64,000 nucleotides of DNA, taken from assembly GCA_050084985.1 (NCBI GenBank), contig JBITNC010000001.1, forward strand, positions 47,120,001-47,184,000, in the 5' to 3' direction. The position numbers and the translations under genes are program-made. How positions within the stretch are numbered: the stretch's first letter is position 1; each line of letters begins with the position of its first letter. The stretch comes from Nageia nagi. Lineage: Eukaryota; Pinophyta. Shown piece by piece: positions 1-12,789 of this stretch. Below the pieces are notes generated by a model. That model was not told the DNA's origin and made no database searches. It saw nothing but the letters and a program-made list of their open reading frames with translations.

Positions 1-489
1 TTGACCCTAAAATATTTTTAGCATTAAGGTATGATTTTATTGAGTGATTTAACTTATGTGTGATTCCTAATAATGGCATAGGATTGCCCAAGGCATCCTT
101 AACATGACTGATTGAACTGATGTCCTTGTTTGGGAATAATAACTAATTAATTGATATCTAAAACTATCACATTGTTTATTTTACCTAAACCTAACCATTA
201 ATCCTTATGTTATTCATTTTAACCTAAAATATACTAAGAACACCAAAATGGGTGCGAGGATGATGGCAAATTTTACATAGAAAGCTAGCATAGGTGCTAG
301 CTTAATAAAATAGAAATGGAGCTAGGATCCTTATATATGGCCTCTGTACTAATAAATTACTAAAGGAATATTTCTAGGAAATGTGTGATAGGCTTACATT
401 ATGCATACAAGGGCTTGAGGTGGTTTGTATTTATTAAAAAGTTACCAACTTTGCCATCAATTGTTGCCAATCTATACATGTTGTTTGAG

Positions 490-1470
490 TACTTGATCTT
501 GATGATGTAGGGACCAATCTAATTGGTCTCAAACTTGACCTTATCTTATTTTTCAACATTGGGAATTATGATAATTCTCCTTTGAGTACTATATCACTCA
601 CTTGGAACTCTCTTGGTACAATCTTATTGCCATATCTTTTCTTGGCTCTTTTCTAATAAGCTTTGAGATGTTCTAAGGCATGGACTCTCTTTTCATCTAA
701 TCCTTCTAGCTTCTTTAGTATTTGTTTTTTTTGCTCTTACTAATCAATGATTCCTTATAGGAACACTCTAAATTATGATATTTCTACCTCCAATGGTAAG
801 ATTACATAATCTTTATAGATCAATGAAAATGAAGTACCACTTGTATGACCATAATGCATATAAAGTTATGAATGCTAATCTCTATGATTCTTCTTAACTG
901 TCTTGCAAAAGATATTAAATATTATATTGTTAGTTGCTTATACTTGTTCCATTACCTTGTATATAATAGTTTGATGAAAATATTTTCTTGATATTGAAAG
1001 CCTTGCAAAAATCTCTAACTTATTTTCTTTTGAAGTTCTTTCCATTATCCATGATGACATAAGAGGGAATACCAAATCTAGCTATGATATTCTTAGTCAT
1101 GAATTTAACAATTTGAGGCCCTTTGGAAGATAATAAAGGGTATAAATTTTTACCATTTTATGAAGTATTTCCCTCACCATATTTGGTATTTATTACACCA
1201 ATTAAATCCAAGTACCAAATAGCAAAAGTCTGAGGTGATATCATTTTAACTAATTCACTTAAAGGAGCCTATTTCAAGTTAGCATGCTTTTGACACTTGT
1301 CATATTTTTGAACATGTAAAATACAATCCTTTTTTATACATGGATAATAATATGATAAATGGATTTACCATTGAAATGACCTCCATTTATGCTATCATGG
1401 ACTTGTTCCATAGCTTTATTTGCTTCAGTTTCATTTAGGCATCTAAGCAAAGTACCATAAAATTATATTT
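490..1470 (-). pseudogene. gypsy integrase remnant (element A)
   Basis: The minus strand encodes a degraded Ty3/gypsy integrase. A zinc-binding H-H half is visible near 1370-1400 as HDSINGGH. A core segment with the second catalytic aspartate, VIMDNGKNFK, lies near 1030-1060. A downstream segment near 720-960 resembles the conserved region after the catalytic glutamate (QV-ATNN and LPLEVEIS), but the glutamate codon itself appears lost. Several stops and frame changes interrupt it. In the living family the enzyme inserts the cDNA into the host genome. It follows RNase H directly, as expected for gypsy order. Confidence 0.7.
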
Positions 1471-1639
1471 TATAAAAAATATTACCAATGATGAAATACC
1501 TTATAGCCATGCATTTTAGCCTTCTTTTGAGAAACTTGGAATGCTATGAATCCAAAATCTTTCCTTCTTGAGGTAGTTGTAGATATTTTTATACCATGCA
1601 TCCAATGGGAGGATAACATATATGAATGGTTCTCTCTTG

Positions 1640-2560
1640 AATAACCTTAAAATTTATCATCATCTAGAAAAGAAGAATGTCTAAGGATGTTAATTTTGAT
1701 GATAGTTTTTCCATATTCAACTAATATAGGTGTTAATAAAGCAACATTATCTATGGTATCTACAAATCTATTATTTTTCTTTGAAATATTCTCAAATTGA
1801 ATTTGTGTGAAGCATATTTGAACCATTACAACTACTAGGTGTTGATATGTTTGCAATTTCTCATATTTTATGTTGTAATCATGATTGATTTAACTGACGA
1901 AAGTTACAAATCACCATAAAAATTTAAATGATTGATTCCAAGATTGATTTTTTCCTCTAATCCTAAGTTTAAAGCCTCATACATAGTCATACTATTTATC
2001 CACTCAAAATTCAACTTGTAAGCCATAAGAATCATACCACCTTGATCAAGAGATACTAGCACAATTCCTTCTCCAACCCCTTGCAAACATTTGGAGCCAT
2101 CAAATAATAGTATCCATATATTTTCCTCACACTACTCAACTAGTGTCATAAGCTCATTATTATTATTATTTTCATCACATGGTGCTACTATAAGCATATC
2201 AACTATAACATATCCCTTGATTGCTTTTTGGCATTTGTAAAGGTTATCAAACTCTTGGAGTTCCATGATCCATTTAGCTAGTATTCCTTACAACTATGGT
2301 TTTGATAGTAAATTCCTTAGTGGATCAGCTTGTGCCACAATGAAGGTAGTATTGGTGATCATGTAGTACCTCAATTTTTGAGTTGTGTAATATGGCATAA
2401 TACAAATTCTCTATTTGTGTGTAGTTGATTTTTGCATTCTATAGTGTCTTGGATAAATAGTACACAACCCTCTCTCTATTTTCAAGATAAAGTTGCACAA
2501 GGAGTAGAACTATCCCAATAGCATTATTTTGGCTAAGATATACAAATATAGAGTCTCATT
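1640..2560 (-). pseudogene. gypsy RNase H and RT-RNase H connection remnant (element A)
   Basis: On the minus strand a connection segment near 2210-2290 (WIMELQEFDNLYKCQKAIKG) is typical of Tat-type gypsy pol. It is followed by an RNase H-like core near 1900-2090 with GEGIVLVSLDQGG, MAYKLNFE, MYEALNLGLE and a terminal GD. A short open segment at 1647-1856 (ISKKNNRFVDTIDN) resembles the RNase H to integrase junction. RNase H removes the RNA strand during reverse transcription. Several stops make it inactive. Confidence 0.7.
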
Positions 2561-2599
2561 ATGATCAAGTGGTTACAAAATAGGAGGTCTAAACAAATA

Positions 2600-3560
2600 A
2601 CTCTTGATGTATTTAAATGCATTTTGACACTCATTTGTACATATTAATTGATTCCCCTTCTTGAGAAAGTAAGAGAATAAAATTGTTTTGTTCACTAATG
2701 AGTCATGAACCTCTTGACTACTTGTAACTTTCCTTGAATACTTCTAAGATATAAAATATTTCTTAGATATGGAGGCATATCCATTATAGCTTTTACCTTT
2801 TTAGGGTCTATCTTTATTCCTCTTCTATATATAATATAATTTAGCAACTTGCCACTAGATACCCCAAAAATACACTTCTTAAGATTTAAATTCAAGTTAA
2901 ATTGTCTCATCCTTTGAAAATGAATCTTAATTCCTATAAGTGATTTTCCTTATTAATAGATTTAGTAAGAATATCATCAACATAAACTTCAACTAATTTA
3001 TGAATAAGGGTTCATGAAACATAGTTACCATTTCTCTTTGGTTTATTTTTCCTCCCATTTTTAATAACAAAGGACATGAATACCTAACAAAATATTTCCC
3101 AAGGCATGATGAAGGTTATTTTATGTTAATACTCTTTTTTTTTTAGCTTGATTTGATTGTATCTTGATAAGCCATCCATAAATGATATCATCTTATATCC
3201 TATTTAGAATCCATAATTATATCAATGTGTGGCCATGGAAAGTTATCCTTTGGAAGAACCTTGTTTAAATCTTAAAATTTGTGTAACATATGATTTATAA
3301 ATTTATTTTAAAGCTATAATGATGTTGGCTAACCAAGGTGAATATTTTATGGGCTCAATTAATCCTACCTTATGATATTTTTGAATCTCCTTTTTGACTA
3401 AAAAAGAGCGCTTTAGATGATTAGTCTCCTTTTCTACTATATAAGCTTGGAACATACCTATAACACCAAATTGTGAGTCACAAAGGTTGTATATAATCCT
3501 ATCACATAATTGTATTCCCAAGAAAACATGTCCTTGAATATTTTTAAGAACTGATGATAC
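2600..3560 (-). pseudogene. gypsy reverse transcriptase remnant (element A)
   Basis: The minus strand carries fingers-region residues at 3303-3450 (KEIQKYHKVGLIEPIKYSPW), the YVDD active-site motif at 2973-2984, and the thumb-side signature at 2695-2910 (KKCIFGVSSGKLL, RRGIKIDPKKVKAIMDMPP). These are strong matches to Tat-type gypsy RT. Stops and frame changes separate the blocks. The catalytic YVDD codons survive even though the frame does not. Confidence 0.85.
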
Positions 3561-3569
3561 ATTTACTTA

Positions 3570-4930
3570 TCTTCCATAGTGATTCATGTTATGATCTAAA
3601 TAATCTTTATCACCTATTATGTACCAATGTTTATCTCATTACAAGGCTCATTCAACCATGGTATCTCATCACTAGGTTAAAGTTAAGCAATGCCCCCAAT
3701 CCTATTATGACATGAGAGAAAAATTTCATACACACACACACCCCTAGCTACCTAGCCTACTCTATACAATGAATAAAGAAGGTAGGTTAGTATAGTAGGA
3801 AAGAACTTACTATTTCCTCTATATACTCTTCAAAATAAACATCAAGATGATAAGAAACCTCTCCTTATCTCTTGGGATGGAATGGTTTGAACTTTGATCA
3901 TGACTCTAGCATGTGTTACAATGCATCATTCATTTCGAACACATCTGTAAACCTAGAAACTATCATATAAAGCATGGGGTAAGAGGAATCATGATATATT
4001 TACTCAATGTGGGTACTAAGGTTAGCATGGGTGCAAATATTATCACAAGTGATAGGGATAGCATAGGTGCTAGCCTCCTTTAGATATTTTCCCTTTTTTT
4101 TTATTCCAATTCAACCATATTGATTGACTATAACTCTAATGTTGTATAGAACTCATCATCACTATTGAATGAGACTAATTTTTTTTTTATTTTCCTTATT
4201 TTTTCCTATATCACTTTTCTTTTTGTTTGACTCAAACATTTTTATAGGTAACTCTTCAATTCCTTATTCATTTCTACCAAGGCCTTTACCTTTATACCTT
4301 ATGGATTCCACATATAATGATATTAATGGTGCATAAAATCTCATCTATATTATCTTCTTTTTAACCTTGGAATAGGTTACCATCTTGTTGTTATATGTAT
4401 CTTATGTTGATTCTAATTCTAAAGTGTCGATATTATACAATATCATATTAACATCATCCTCATCTACTTCTAAATATCATGACTACATTTGGAGTAATGA
4501 CGGAAGCACATGCATTTAAGTGAGTTTATACATTAATGTTGATGTGAATGTTGGTCATATTTGGATTTTTGATATCTTCCTAAGTGTTTGATATCATCTT
4601 TAATGACCCTCTAGCTAATGGCATATGTACCAACATCTATCTCTTTATAAGTTGCATAAGTGTCATTGTCTTCATCTTCCTTACTCTCTTCATCACTATC
4701 CTCATGGATTTCAATTTTTTTTATGGAACTATGATGTTCCCAACTTTTGAATCATGGTTGGGTTTTCTTCCACTAGTTTAACTACATATTCCTATCCATT
4801 ATGGTTAAATTTAATCTATCTATGCATTGTAAATGGTACACACCTCATAGGATGTATCTATGGTCTCCCAAGGAGTATGTCATAAGGAAGCTTTTTATCT
4901 AACACATAAGTCATAACTACCACTATCTTT
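3570..4930. other. protease-RT linker of element A, no domain recognised
   Basis: This stretch lies between the protease and RT of element A. It is AT-rich with many stops in all frames. A (CA) microsatellite of about seven units is near 3730-3743. The words gctagcataggtgctagc-like recur near 4022-4075, as they do near 293-302. I see no gene other than linker remnants of the element. Confidence 0.4.
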
Positions 4931-5230
4931 AGTCCCAATTAAATAGGAAACATGATATACCTGATACATTCTTTGCTATCACTATCATAACCTATGATCT
5001 TGTACTTATTTAATATAAAATTTGGCATCAACTTATCTCCAAAATTATTTAAGAAGCTAATAGCACAAATATTCAAACCTGCTCCACTATTTACAAATGC
5101 ATGTTTGACTATTTTTTCTAGTAACATCATCACATATATGGATAGAAAATAATTTATTAATGATATCATCACTAGGAATTTCATCTTCAATAATTATGAT
5201 AGCATTCTTGAAACAACCAATCATTCATAC
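4930..5230 (-). pseudogene. retropepsin remnant (element A)
   Basis: An 83-residue open segment on the minus strand (4939-5190) contains AFVNSGAGLNICAISFLNNFG followed by KIIGYDSDSKECIRYIMFPI, which matches the flap and strand pattern of gypsy aspartic proteases. The active-site triad reads NSG where D-T/S/N-G is required, so the catalytic aspartate is replaced by asparagine, a G-to-A change on the coding strand. The protein would cleave the gag-pol polyprotein in an active element. Confidence 0.7.
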
Positions 5231-5639
5231 CAATGAGCTATTAGAAATATTTGTATCAACATCAATGCAGCTAAGTAGTTTGAACAATGTTAGTCTATCC
5301 TCTTCATATGTTGCAAATAATTCAAGAAAATTAATTTTAGTATATATATTTTTAAAATTTTATAGAATATTCTTTTTACATTTATCTATCCTCTTTTCCT
5401 TGAAATTTTTTTTATAAGGTACATCTTTCATAGTAGAAATTAGGTTAGGAATACCTTTCTTTAATCTTGAGGCTGCATTGCATGTTTGTTCCAAATATAA
5501 TCCTATATTTGAATCTTATTTTGGACTAAATTTATTATCAAACTCAATAGTTTTATCATTATCATCATAGAAAATCATATTGTCCATATTGATCAAAGGT
5601 AGATCCTAATTTTTGACTTTGATCCCATCATTCATATGA

Positions 5640-6840
5640 AACTGTACCACTATCCAACAAGTATTTTAACTTTTTTCTCAAAACATAACCTATTGTATTA
5701 TACCCTTTGATTTGATGATATTTGCAAAATTTATTTTCCCTATACCAACTAGGATTTTCATGATTACATTCATATTATTTTCCTTGAATTCATTTGATTA
5801 ATCTATTCTCTAGACATTCCTCAAACATTTGGTGAGGGTTTTCTAGTATTAGATACATTTCTTTGGCTGATTTTCTTTCTTTATTTTTTTATTGGTGAGA
5901 TGGTTCAATTGCATTAAGTAAAGTATCATCCTTTTTTGTTCTAGGGTTTCTCACCATTGTATTTGTTGGATAAGGAAGATGTGTAATTAATAAAATTAGA
6001 CCTTACTAATAATTTATTTTTCTCAATAAGTAAATGAACCATATGCATAAATGAACCATTAATATGCTCAAGCTCTTTTTCACCAAGAATAGGATGAATA
6101 TTTTCAAGGAATAAATTTGCAATGAATCTCTCCTACACCTTTTATTCAATGGACCTCCAAAGCATGATGAATCTAGGACAAAACTATTCCATCCTTTCCT
6201 TTTTGCCTTTCTTACAATGGATTAAATATGTCAAATCAATTGGTTTCTTTGCATTGCATATGAAGTGAGCCTTGAATTGATCCTTAAATTGTTGATATGA
6301 TATTATAGAACCTAGTTCCAACCTATGAAACCACTTTTGATTTTAACTAATTAAACTCATAAGAAAATATTTCACTTTTAAATGATCATTTACTCCACAT
6401 TTAATCTCATAATGTATTCAAAACCCTAAATAAAAGTGATAATATCAATCTCACCATTGAAGTTCTTGAATTCAAGATTCTTATCTATACCAACAAAGAG
6501 TGTGTTTTGAATCTCCATGTTCAATGGTTTACCCTTGTTTTTTATCTAATCTACATGAACTCTAAATTTGCTCCTAAGCTATGCAACCTAAGACTCAAGA
6601 TATTTGAATTCTTCATTGGTGAAGGTATTTGAATTGGATGCTTGGTTTCTAGCATTCATGCTACTATTAGCATTAGCAATAATGGCAATGTCTACACTGA
6701 TGTGTGCATCTATGCTAGTCTAAGTGATAATATAAATTGCTCATGTAGATGATTTCATAATGAGATCTTGAAACTTTGGAATTGCCATCAATTTGGTCAA
6801 TACTTTAGGAGTTATATTTTCCATTTCCATCACACTCATA
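5640..6840 (-). pseudogene. gypsy gag remnant with zinc-knuckle-like tail (element A)
   Basis: Minus-strand translation gives a gag-type region near 6000-6500 with NLEFKNFNGEIDI and a QFKDQF block, typical of retrotransposon gag (PF03732-like). An N-terminal Ala/Asn/Ser-rich stretch near 6600-6840 starts MEMENITPKVL. A zinc-knuckle-like segment near 5640-5760 reads FCKYHQIKGYNTIGY, in which tyrosines stand at the expected His and second Cys positions. Gag forms the particle that packages element RNA. At least ten stops are present. Confidence 0.65.
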
Positions 6841-7489
6841 AAATCTTTGATCAAATACAAATAATAACCCTAGGGTTCTTGATGTAGAAAGATGGGTAGG
6901 TTTGAGAGGACTTATATACTAACCCTAATTAAGAGAAATAAAATGCTATAAAAGAGGTAGGTAATAATATGTTGATATGTGTTTTAGTATCACCTAGTGG
7001 TTTACTGTAAATGAAATAAATACATATAAACATTTTTTGCATGATTTAGCTAAACTAATTAACCCAAATAAACATACATGAATAAGGGAATACAATAGTG
7101 CAATAATAGAATAATGAAATTACATTAATGTAAAGATGTAAAATGAGCTACATTCACTAAAGAGAAAGGATTAAGTGAAAGATAAATACATATATATATC
7201 ATTACATATATCAAGATCAAGGATATGATAGATGGAGTTTTCAAAGAGTGGTGACCTTGTTATGCAAATCCCAAGGCCAACTACAAAAGAAACACTAGTG
7301 CAGACACTAATCTCTGAGAACTTAGTATGGGCATGAATGCTAGTGTAGTCATGAATGTTCCTAAAGAATGAGTTTCAACAACAAGGATAAATGATAACAT
7401 AAATGATGAAAAGTTGAATCAAGAATATGACCATGGAAGTAGATAACAAATGCTTTCTCGAATGATAACAAGATTCCAATATCAATAGG

Positions 7490-8120
7490 TGGCATTTTGA
7501 TCTATAATGATAGATCACCTATGGTAATTTTCTATCTACCACATACAAATTTTAGTTTTGCATATTTTATCCCAAGGATAATATTGAGAAAATAAAATAG
7601 CTTCTCTAAGTTGAATAGCAAAATAAATATCCAAGAAAATAAAAATCACAAGACAAGAGAAATCACACAATAAACTCTCTTTATTTTGTGGAGATGTTGT
7701 ATAATTTCTCCCTTGAATCATCTCACTATTTTCAATACTTAGATTTCCCACTATCTCTTTACATTCCTTTTTCTCCCTTACACAAGAAACCATTTAGACC
7801 CCCATAACACTCTCTAGTATTCCTTTTATAAATTTTAAGGTAGTTAAGAAATAAAATATAGTTACAACAATTTATTTGGAATCATACCTCCTAGAGTTAA
7901 TTTTGGTTGTGGCCATAAACCAATATTATATCCTACCCAAAATAGCCATAACAAATTCTCTATAATAATATTTTCAAAGTTTGCAAATATTTCAACAATT
8001 AAATGAAACCATATGATTATTATTTCTACATCTATTTATGGAAAATAATAACAAATATCACCTAAATAATAATACAACACTCAAAAAATAATATTCCACC
8101 AATATTAGGTAGATACACCA
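7490..8120 (-). repeat. putative 5' LTR of element A
   Basis: Upstream of the gag leader, on the minus strand, this stretch begins TGTATCTACC, similar to the TGTAGATACC start of the T element LTR. It contains a TATA-like TATAAAAGG at about 7822-7832 and ends near a possible primer-binding region at about 7480-7495. No second copy is visible because the other LTR would be outside the window. The limits are therefore tentative. Confidence 0.4.
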
Positions 8121-9480
8121 TCTTTTTAAAATACCAAGTAACCCATAAATAAGTCCAAAATAGGATGGACCCAATCCTATCCTACCACTTGGCACTTCAA
8201 TAGGTACATAGTCAAAGAGAATGGATCAAAAGCTTTTGTAAAACTTTGGATGGCCCTAGATAGGTTTGTGTATTCCTTTCCACATTGGTGATGTTGATTT
8301 AGATCCCCTTACTAATATTGGATGGAAGCAAGTGCTAGGAGGGTCTATGGCCTAGTGGTGTTCAGATGGTTCAATATTGTTCCACTAGTGAAATTAATAA
8401 GTAGGGCCAGTGTCAAGGTATGGTGTGGGTTCAAGTATGAGGTTGATTTTTTTGAGTCCAAGTAGATTTTCTTTGTACTAATACCTTTATATCTACCTCC
8501 CTATTGCCTAAGATCATCTCCTCCTCATGGGTATGTGGCATGGGCCCTTTTTTACTAACATTAGTAGTTAGCAGCTTTTGTGTTTCTTAGTGACTACCAC
8601 CTCCTTTGCATAAGTCCACATCAATATCCTCCACTAATTGTCCTTCCTTAATGTTTTTTGATGGAATATTTTACCATAACATGGTATCCTAGATGGTGGT
8701 AAAGTGTTGATCCTCCATGCCATTATGAAATCCCTTGTATGCATGCAAGACACTCCACATAGGTGGTGGACTAAATACACCTTTTAATCCCACCCCAATT
8801 TTGTTTCGGGATTTTATACTTTATTTTTCAATAATTTTCCTATAGTATTTTTTTGGTATTTTTAAAAAATAACAAATACAAAAAAATATATAAAACTTCA
8901 AACCTTCATAAAAGATAAATTGAGAGCCATATTTTCTCTCCATTTGAACCAATGGGATCATGATGAAGAGCTCTTCAATATGGGATGATTATTTTATTTA
9001 AATATGATGATCCAATTTTGGATCACATTTAGAAACATCCATGTGTAGGGTAATGACTATCAAGATATAATCTTGACATGCTTTTTGCATGTTTGAGATA
9101 CTTACTTTTATACTAGGCATGATATCACCATTTAAACCCTTGAATATAGGTTAAATTTGTCCCAATGTACCTAACATAAAAATAAGAATACAACTTGAGA
9201 AATATATGATAATAAGGTAAAATATGACTAAACGTGTGTGTAAAGTTACACCTAAGTGGGATAGTGTTAATTGGACCAATATTAGGTGTTAGCAATTAGC
9301 TTTGGAAGCCAACTGCTTAACTTCTCTAACCAACTTATAATGATGGATATATATTGCATAGGTTTATGGAATATGAGGATTGTTGCAAATCAAATACCAA
9401 TATTGATGTTTTGCAGTCTAGTCTATCATGTTTGCAACCATTAAAGAATTAGTCAAAGTAAGTTGATGAATATTTTACTA
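8121..9480. other. unassigned repeat-like sequence
   Basis: No protein domain is recognised on either strand. The region lies between the putative LTR of element A and the gag remnant of element C. It may be the 3' or internal noncoding part of element C. Confidence 0.3.
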
Positions 9481-9489
9481 TATAAGGAA

Positions 9490-10400
9490 TTATCCTCTAA
9501 TTATTGGGCTCATATCTCCTTTTTGGATAAGCCCTACCTCTTGACAAGAGCTTATTTTTCATGTCTCTCACCAGGACCTTTAACACTTGTACCTTAGAAG
9601 TTTTCATAAAAACTATAGTAGGATCTATTGCTCTCAATGGAATGGATGCTAACACAAGTGGTGGTAATATAAGATATTTTGATTGAGATGGTATTTTAGG
9701 AAAAAGAGAGATGAGAATACTTGTGGGTAGCTTTCCTAAAACTATCAAATTAGAATTAGCTTTAATAGCCACTCTATATAATTTAGGGAAGGTTATCACC
9801 TTTTTATTATTAATTTGATGGGCTAACTTTGTGAAAAATCCTTCAAATAATAGAAATAATCCTAAGAGTTCTATGGTCTTAAAGAGATAGGGATTGTAGG
9901 CCATGACTTTCAAAAATCTAACATTGAAATTAGTGACATATTCTTGATTATTCCTATTAATAGAGGTAAATTGAATGAGAAAAGACATTTGATTAGAAAC
10001 TTCATCATATTAATCCATGAACACTCTACCAAGATCATCCCATGAGGTGATAGATGCATCTGGGAGGAATTTGTACCATTCTACTAACATTTTCTTTAAA
10101 ATACATGGCTAAAAACTAGACTAGAATATATTTAATTGTAGCATTGTGTTTCCTTTTCTAATTAAGGCATCTTTGCAATGCTCAAAAGCAAATATTGTAT
10201 TATCCATACCATCAAAACTAGGATAAGTATTAACCACCACTTGAGGTATTATAGTATTAGTGGCCATATTTAGGGGAAACCCACCATTGAATGGTGGAAA
10301 CTTGGGGTGAACTACTTGAGTATCCATTATATTCCTATGAGGAGGATTAATTAGAGGAGGGAGTAGTAGAGTTATAGGTACAATATCTAGAAACTCATCA
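9490..10400 (-). pseudogene. gypsy gag remnant (element C)
   Basis: Two open segments on the minus strand, 10121-10327 and 9497-9988, belong to one gag. The first is the N-terminal part, with AFEHCKDALI. Between them the frame gives EWYKFLPDASITSWDDL, the retrotransposon gag hallmark. The second contains SINRNNQEYVTNFNVRFLKV, matching the last helices of the gag domain. No zinc knuckle or pol follows before 8121, so this copy is truncated or gag-only. It sits about 300 bases downstream of a primer-binding-site-like sequence. Confidence 0.7.
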
Positions 10401-10680
10401 GCTTCAAAGATAGTAGGTAATGGCTACTTCCTAGGTATCCTTCTAGAATCTAATTCTAGAAATATAAGATGTTCTTCTAACTGTCTTGCTCTTCTCCTTG
10501 TTAGCATAAAACTTGTGAGGAGAAAAAAAGAAAATAAGCAAGAAAGCCTAAGAATAAAATACTCTCCTTAGTATAAAATTTAACTTATGATCACAAAAGG
10601 GTAATGTTTTGGGATCTTTGATAACAAAATCAACAATAAGGTATGTACAAACCTTATGAATTACCAAGTACTAGTTCAAA

Positions 10681-10702
10681 GTCCCACCAAGTGTGCCAAA
10701 AT
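10681..10702 (-). other. primer binding site-like sequence of element C
   Basis: On the minus strand the sequence reads ATTTTGGCACACTTGGTGGG and continues AC. It has the TTTGGCxC...GTGGGAC form and spacing seen after gypsy LTRs. The equivalent site of element T reads TTTTGGTATTCCTAGTGGGA at 23478-23497. The LTR of element C would therefore end just to the right, at about 10703 on the plus map. Confidence 0.5.
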
Positions 10703-12760
10703 GGAGTTTACTATTTATTAAACTAATGTAATAGATGAAATATTTACCCAACATAAGTCTTGGATGCAAGATACAAACTAGTTATAAATTGATATTTGGT
10801 ATGAATGATGACTCTTTATCTATTGGGGTTTTGATTTTAAGGGATATAAAGGTGAGATTTAGAAATGTATAAGGCTAAAGAAGGTGAACTAGCATCACTA
10901 TGAGCATTAAAGGGTTTTTGATCCTTTGGTATGACAATGTTCAAATTTCACATCCATAGGTAGTTTTAGCTATTGCATTAGTAAAATAACTATAGTATTT
11001 AATAACTAAAATCAAATCCATACATGAATTCCTTCCTAGGAAGTGCATAACTATTATCAACAACCTAGAGTGAAAAAGATTTCATACACCTAGTATTTTT
11101 TAGAGGGCAATATTTAACAAAATTATTTGATCTTTTATTTAGTAGAGATCACTTGTATTTATAAAAAATTTACAATACCGAAAATAGCTTCCCTACCTAC
11201 TAAATTAATTAACAACTATGATCTATATATGTTCATTGATTGTAAAATAAGATCTTTAGATCTTATGATAGATATTTACATATTCCAAGTATCAAATATT
11301 GGAAAAATTGAATAGATTTAGAATTACAAAATGAGAAGATTTCCCTAATATTTTCAATCTAAAGGTACAAGTATTATCTGAAAGCTTTTGATAATGAATT
11401 TCTTGATTCCCATGTTATCTACTAATATTTGATTTAGATTAGGGTTTTCTCTCAACAAACCATATGTTTAAAGCTAGAATTTCTTTGGATATGATTACCT
11501 AAATAGTTATTATAGCATGATTTGATGGTGTTCAATCCTTTCCTTTGATTAGAAATCTTTCATAAGTGTAGTTGTAATAGTTATTACCTCTATCTTGATC
11601 CAACTATTAGATCCTATATGTCAAGTTTGGTTAGTCGAATCTCTTGATAACCTTATCCTTCAATCATTTGATGCCAATATTAACATATAAGGGTATTTTA
11701 TGGTTTTAAAGCTTTTATAGACTAGAAACTTGAATTTAGAGGGAATCTACATGATCTATAAATTAAATCTGCATCTATTCTTAGTGTTGAAGATAATTCC
11801 ATAGTCTATTCTATAACAATCCATATTACAGAATGCTATGATGATGTAAGCATTCTTTAGAATTCATATTGAGTTGCTTTGTACACATGGTAAATTTTTA
11901 GGACTTCTTCATGTATTACTTTTTAGATGATCTAGGGCATAAAGTATTTGAATTTTAATTATAATTCCAAAGTGTGGAGAGGCACATGGTAGCATGTGAT
12001 AAGTTATTAATGTATATATCTTTTGTTAAATATGTTTCCACTATGGAGTGACCTTTTGAATGAATACTAGGTGCAGATTTGACATAATGATATAAGCCTC
12101 CTTTGGGATATGGATTTATTTATTTCCCTTACTTTCCAAAGTAAAATATAATACCATGATGTTATCTTATTTTGAAGTGTAGATTCTTTGTTATTTGAAT
12201 GTAAAAAAGGCCTTTGGTTATACACTTCATAGTATAAAACATGTTGATATCATCATAGGAACCAAGTGCAAATTTTTCTTTATTATGAATGTGAACTAGA
12301 CCAAATTCTTTCATTCTAGATTCTAGAGGTATGCTTCCGATGTCATTATTTCCAAAATGCATATTCTTATAAGTTTGTGTTGAAAACTTATAGATAAATA
12401 AAATACTAAGAAAATATTATCTAAATAGGTGAATATGAATACAGATTTAGGAATTTAAATACCTAATACTTAAAATCATAAAGTATACATATGCATCATG
12501 AGTTGATCATAAATTTGGACAAGATATTTATCCTTAAAAAAGAAATGGAATCAAAGCATAATCATATTCATACCAAAAAATTGATCCCAAAATAAACATA
12601 ATAATATGATTTCTATATTAAAAGCAATGTGTACAAAATTATGTCTACATATGTAAAGTGTCAAAAAAATTACATGTTTAAATTTGCAAGAATTAATCGA
12701 ATTAAATATAAACTAACATATATATTTTATGTTGGTGATGCAATATCGATAATATATCAT
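10703..12760. other. unassigned AT-rich sequence, possibly LTR of element C
   Basis: This lies immediately upstream of the primer-binding-like site of element C, so at least its left part should be that element's 5' LTR. No matching second copy is seen in the window, so the limits cannot be set. Short open frames (11127-11315, 12162-12362) show no recognisable domain. Confidence 0.3.
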
Positions 12761-12789
12761 GGAGCCCAAGCCTAGGTTTGGTAGTTGGA

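Larger units (their letters stand above)
1..8120 (-). mobile_element. Tat-like Ty3/gypsy retrotransposon A, 3' end outside window
   Basis: Read on the minus strand, recognisable gypsy domains follow in the order gag, retropepsin, reverse transcriptase, RNase H and integrase, from about 6840 down to about 490. The gag, RT and RNase H signatures match the Tat group. Stops and frameshifts interrupt all domains, so the copy is dead. A putative 5' LTR lies at about 7490-8120. The 3' LTR would lie left of position 1 and is not seen. Its leader is similar to that of gag element B (21290-21727 and 46381-46520), so A and B are probably related families. The outer boundary at 8120 is an inference from an LTR-like start, not from a repeat pair. 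Confidence 0.75.

Noticed and set aside
7536-7793. 85-codon minus-strand frame MVSCVREKKECKE
   Set aside because: It falls in the putative LTR of element A just downstream of the TATA box, so it is more likely leader sequence than a gene.
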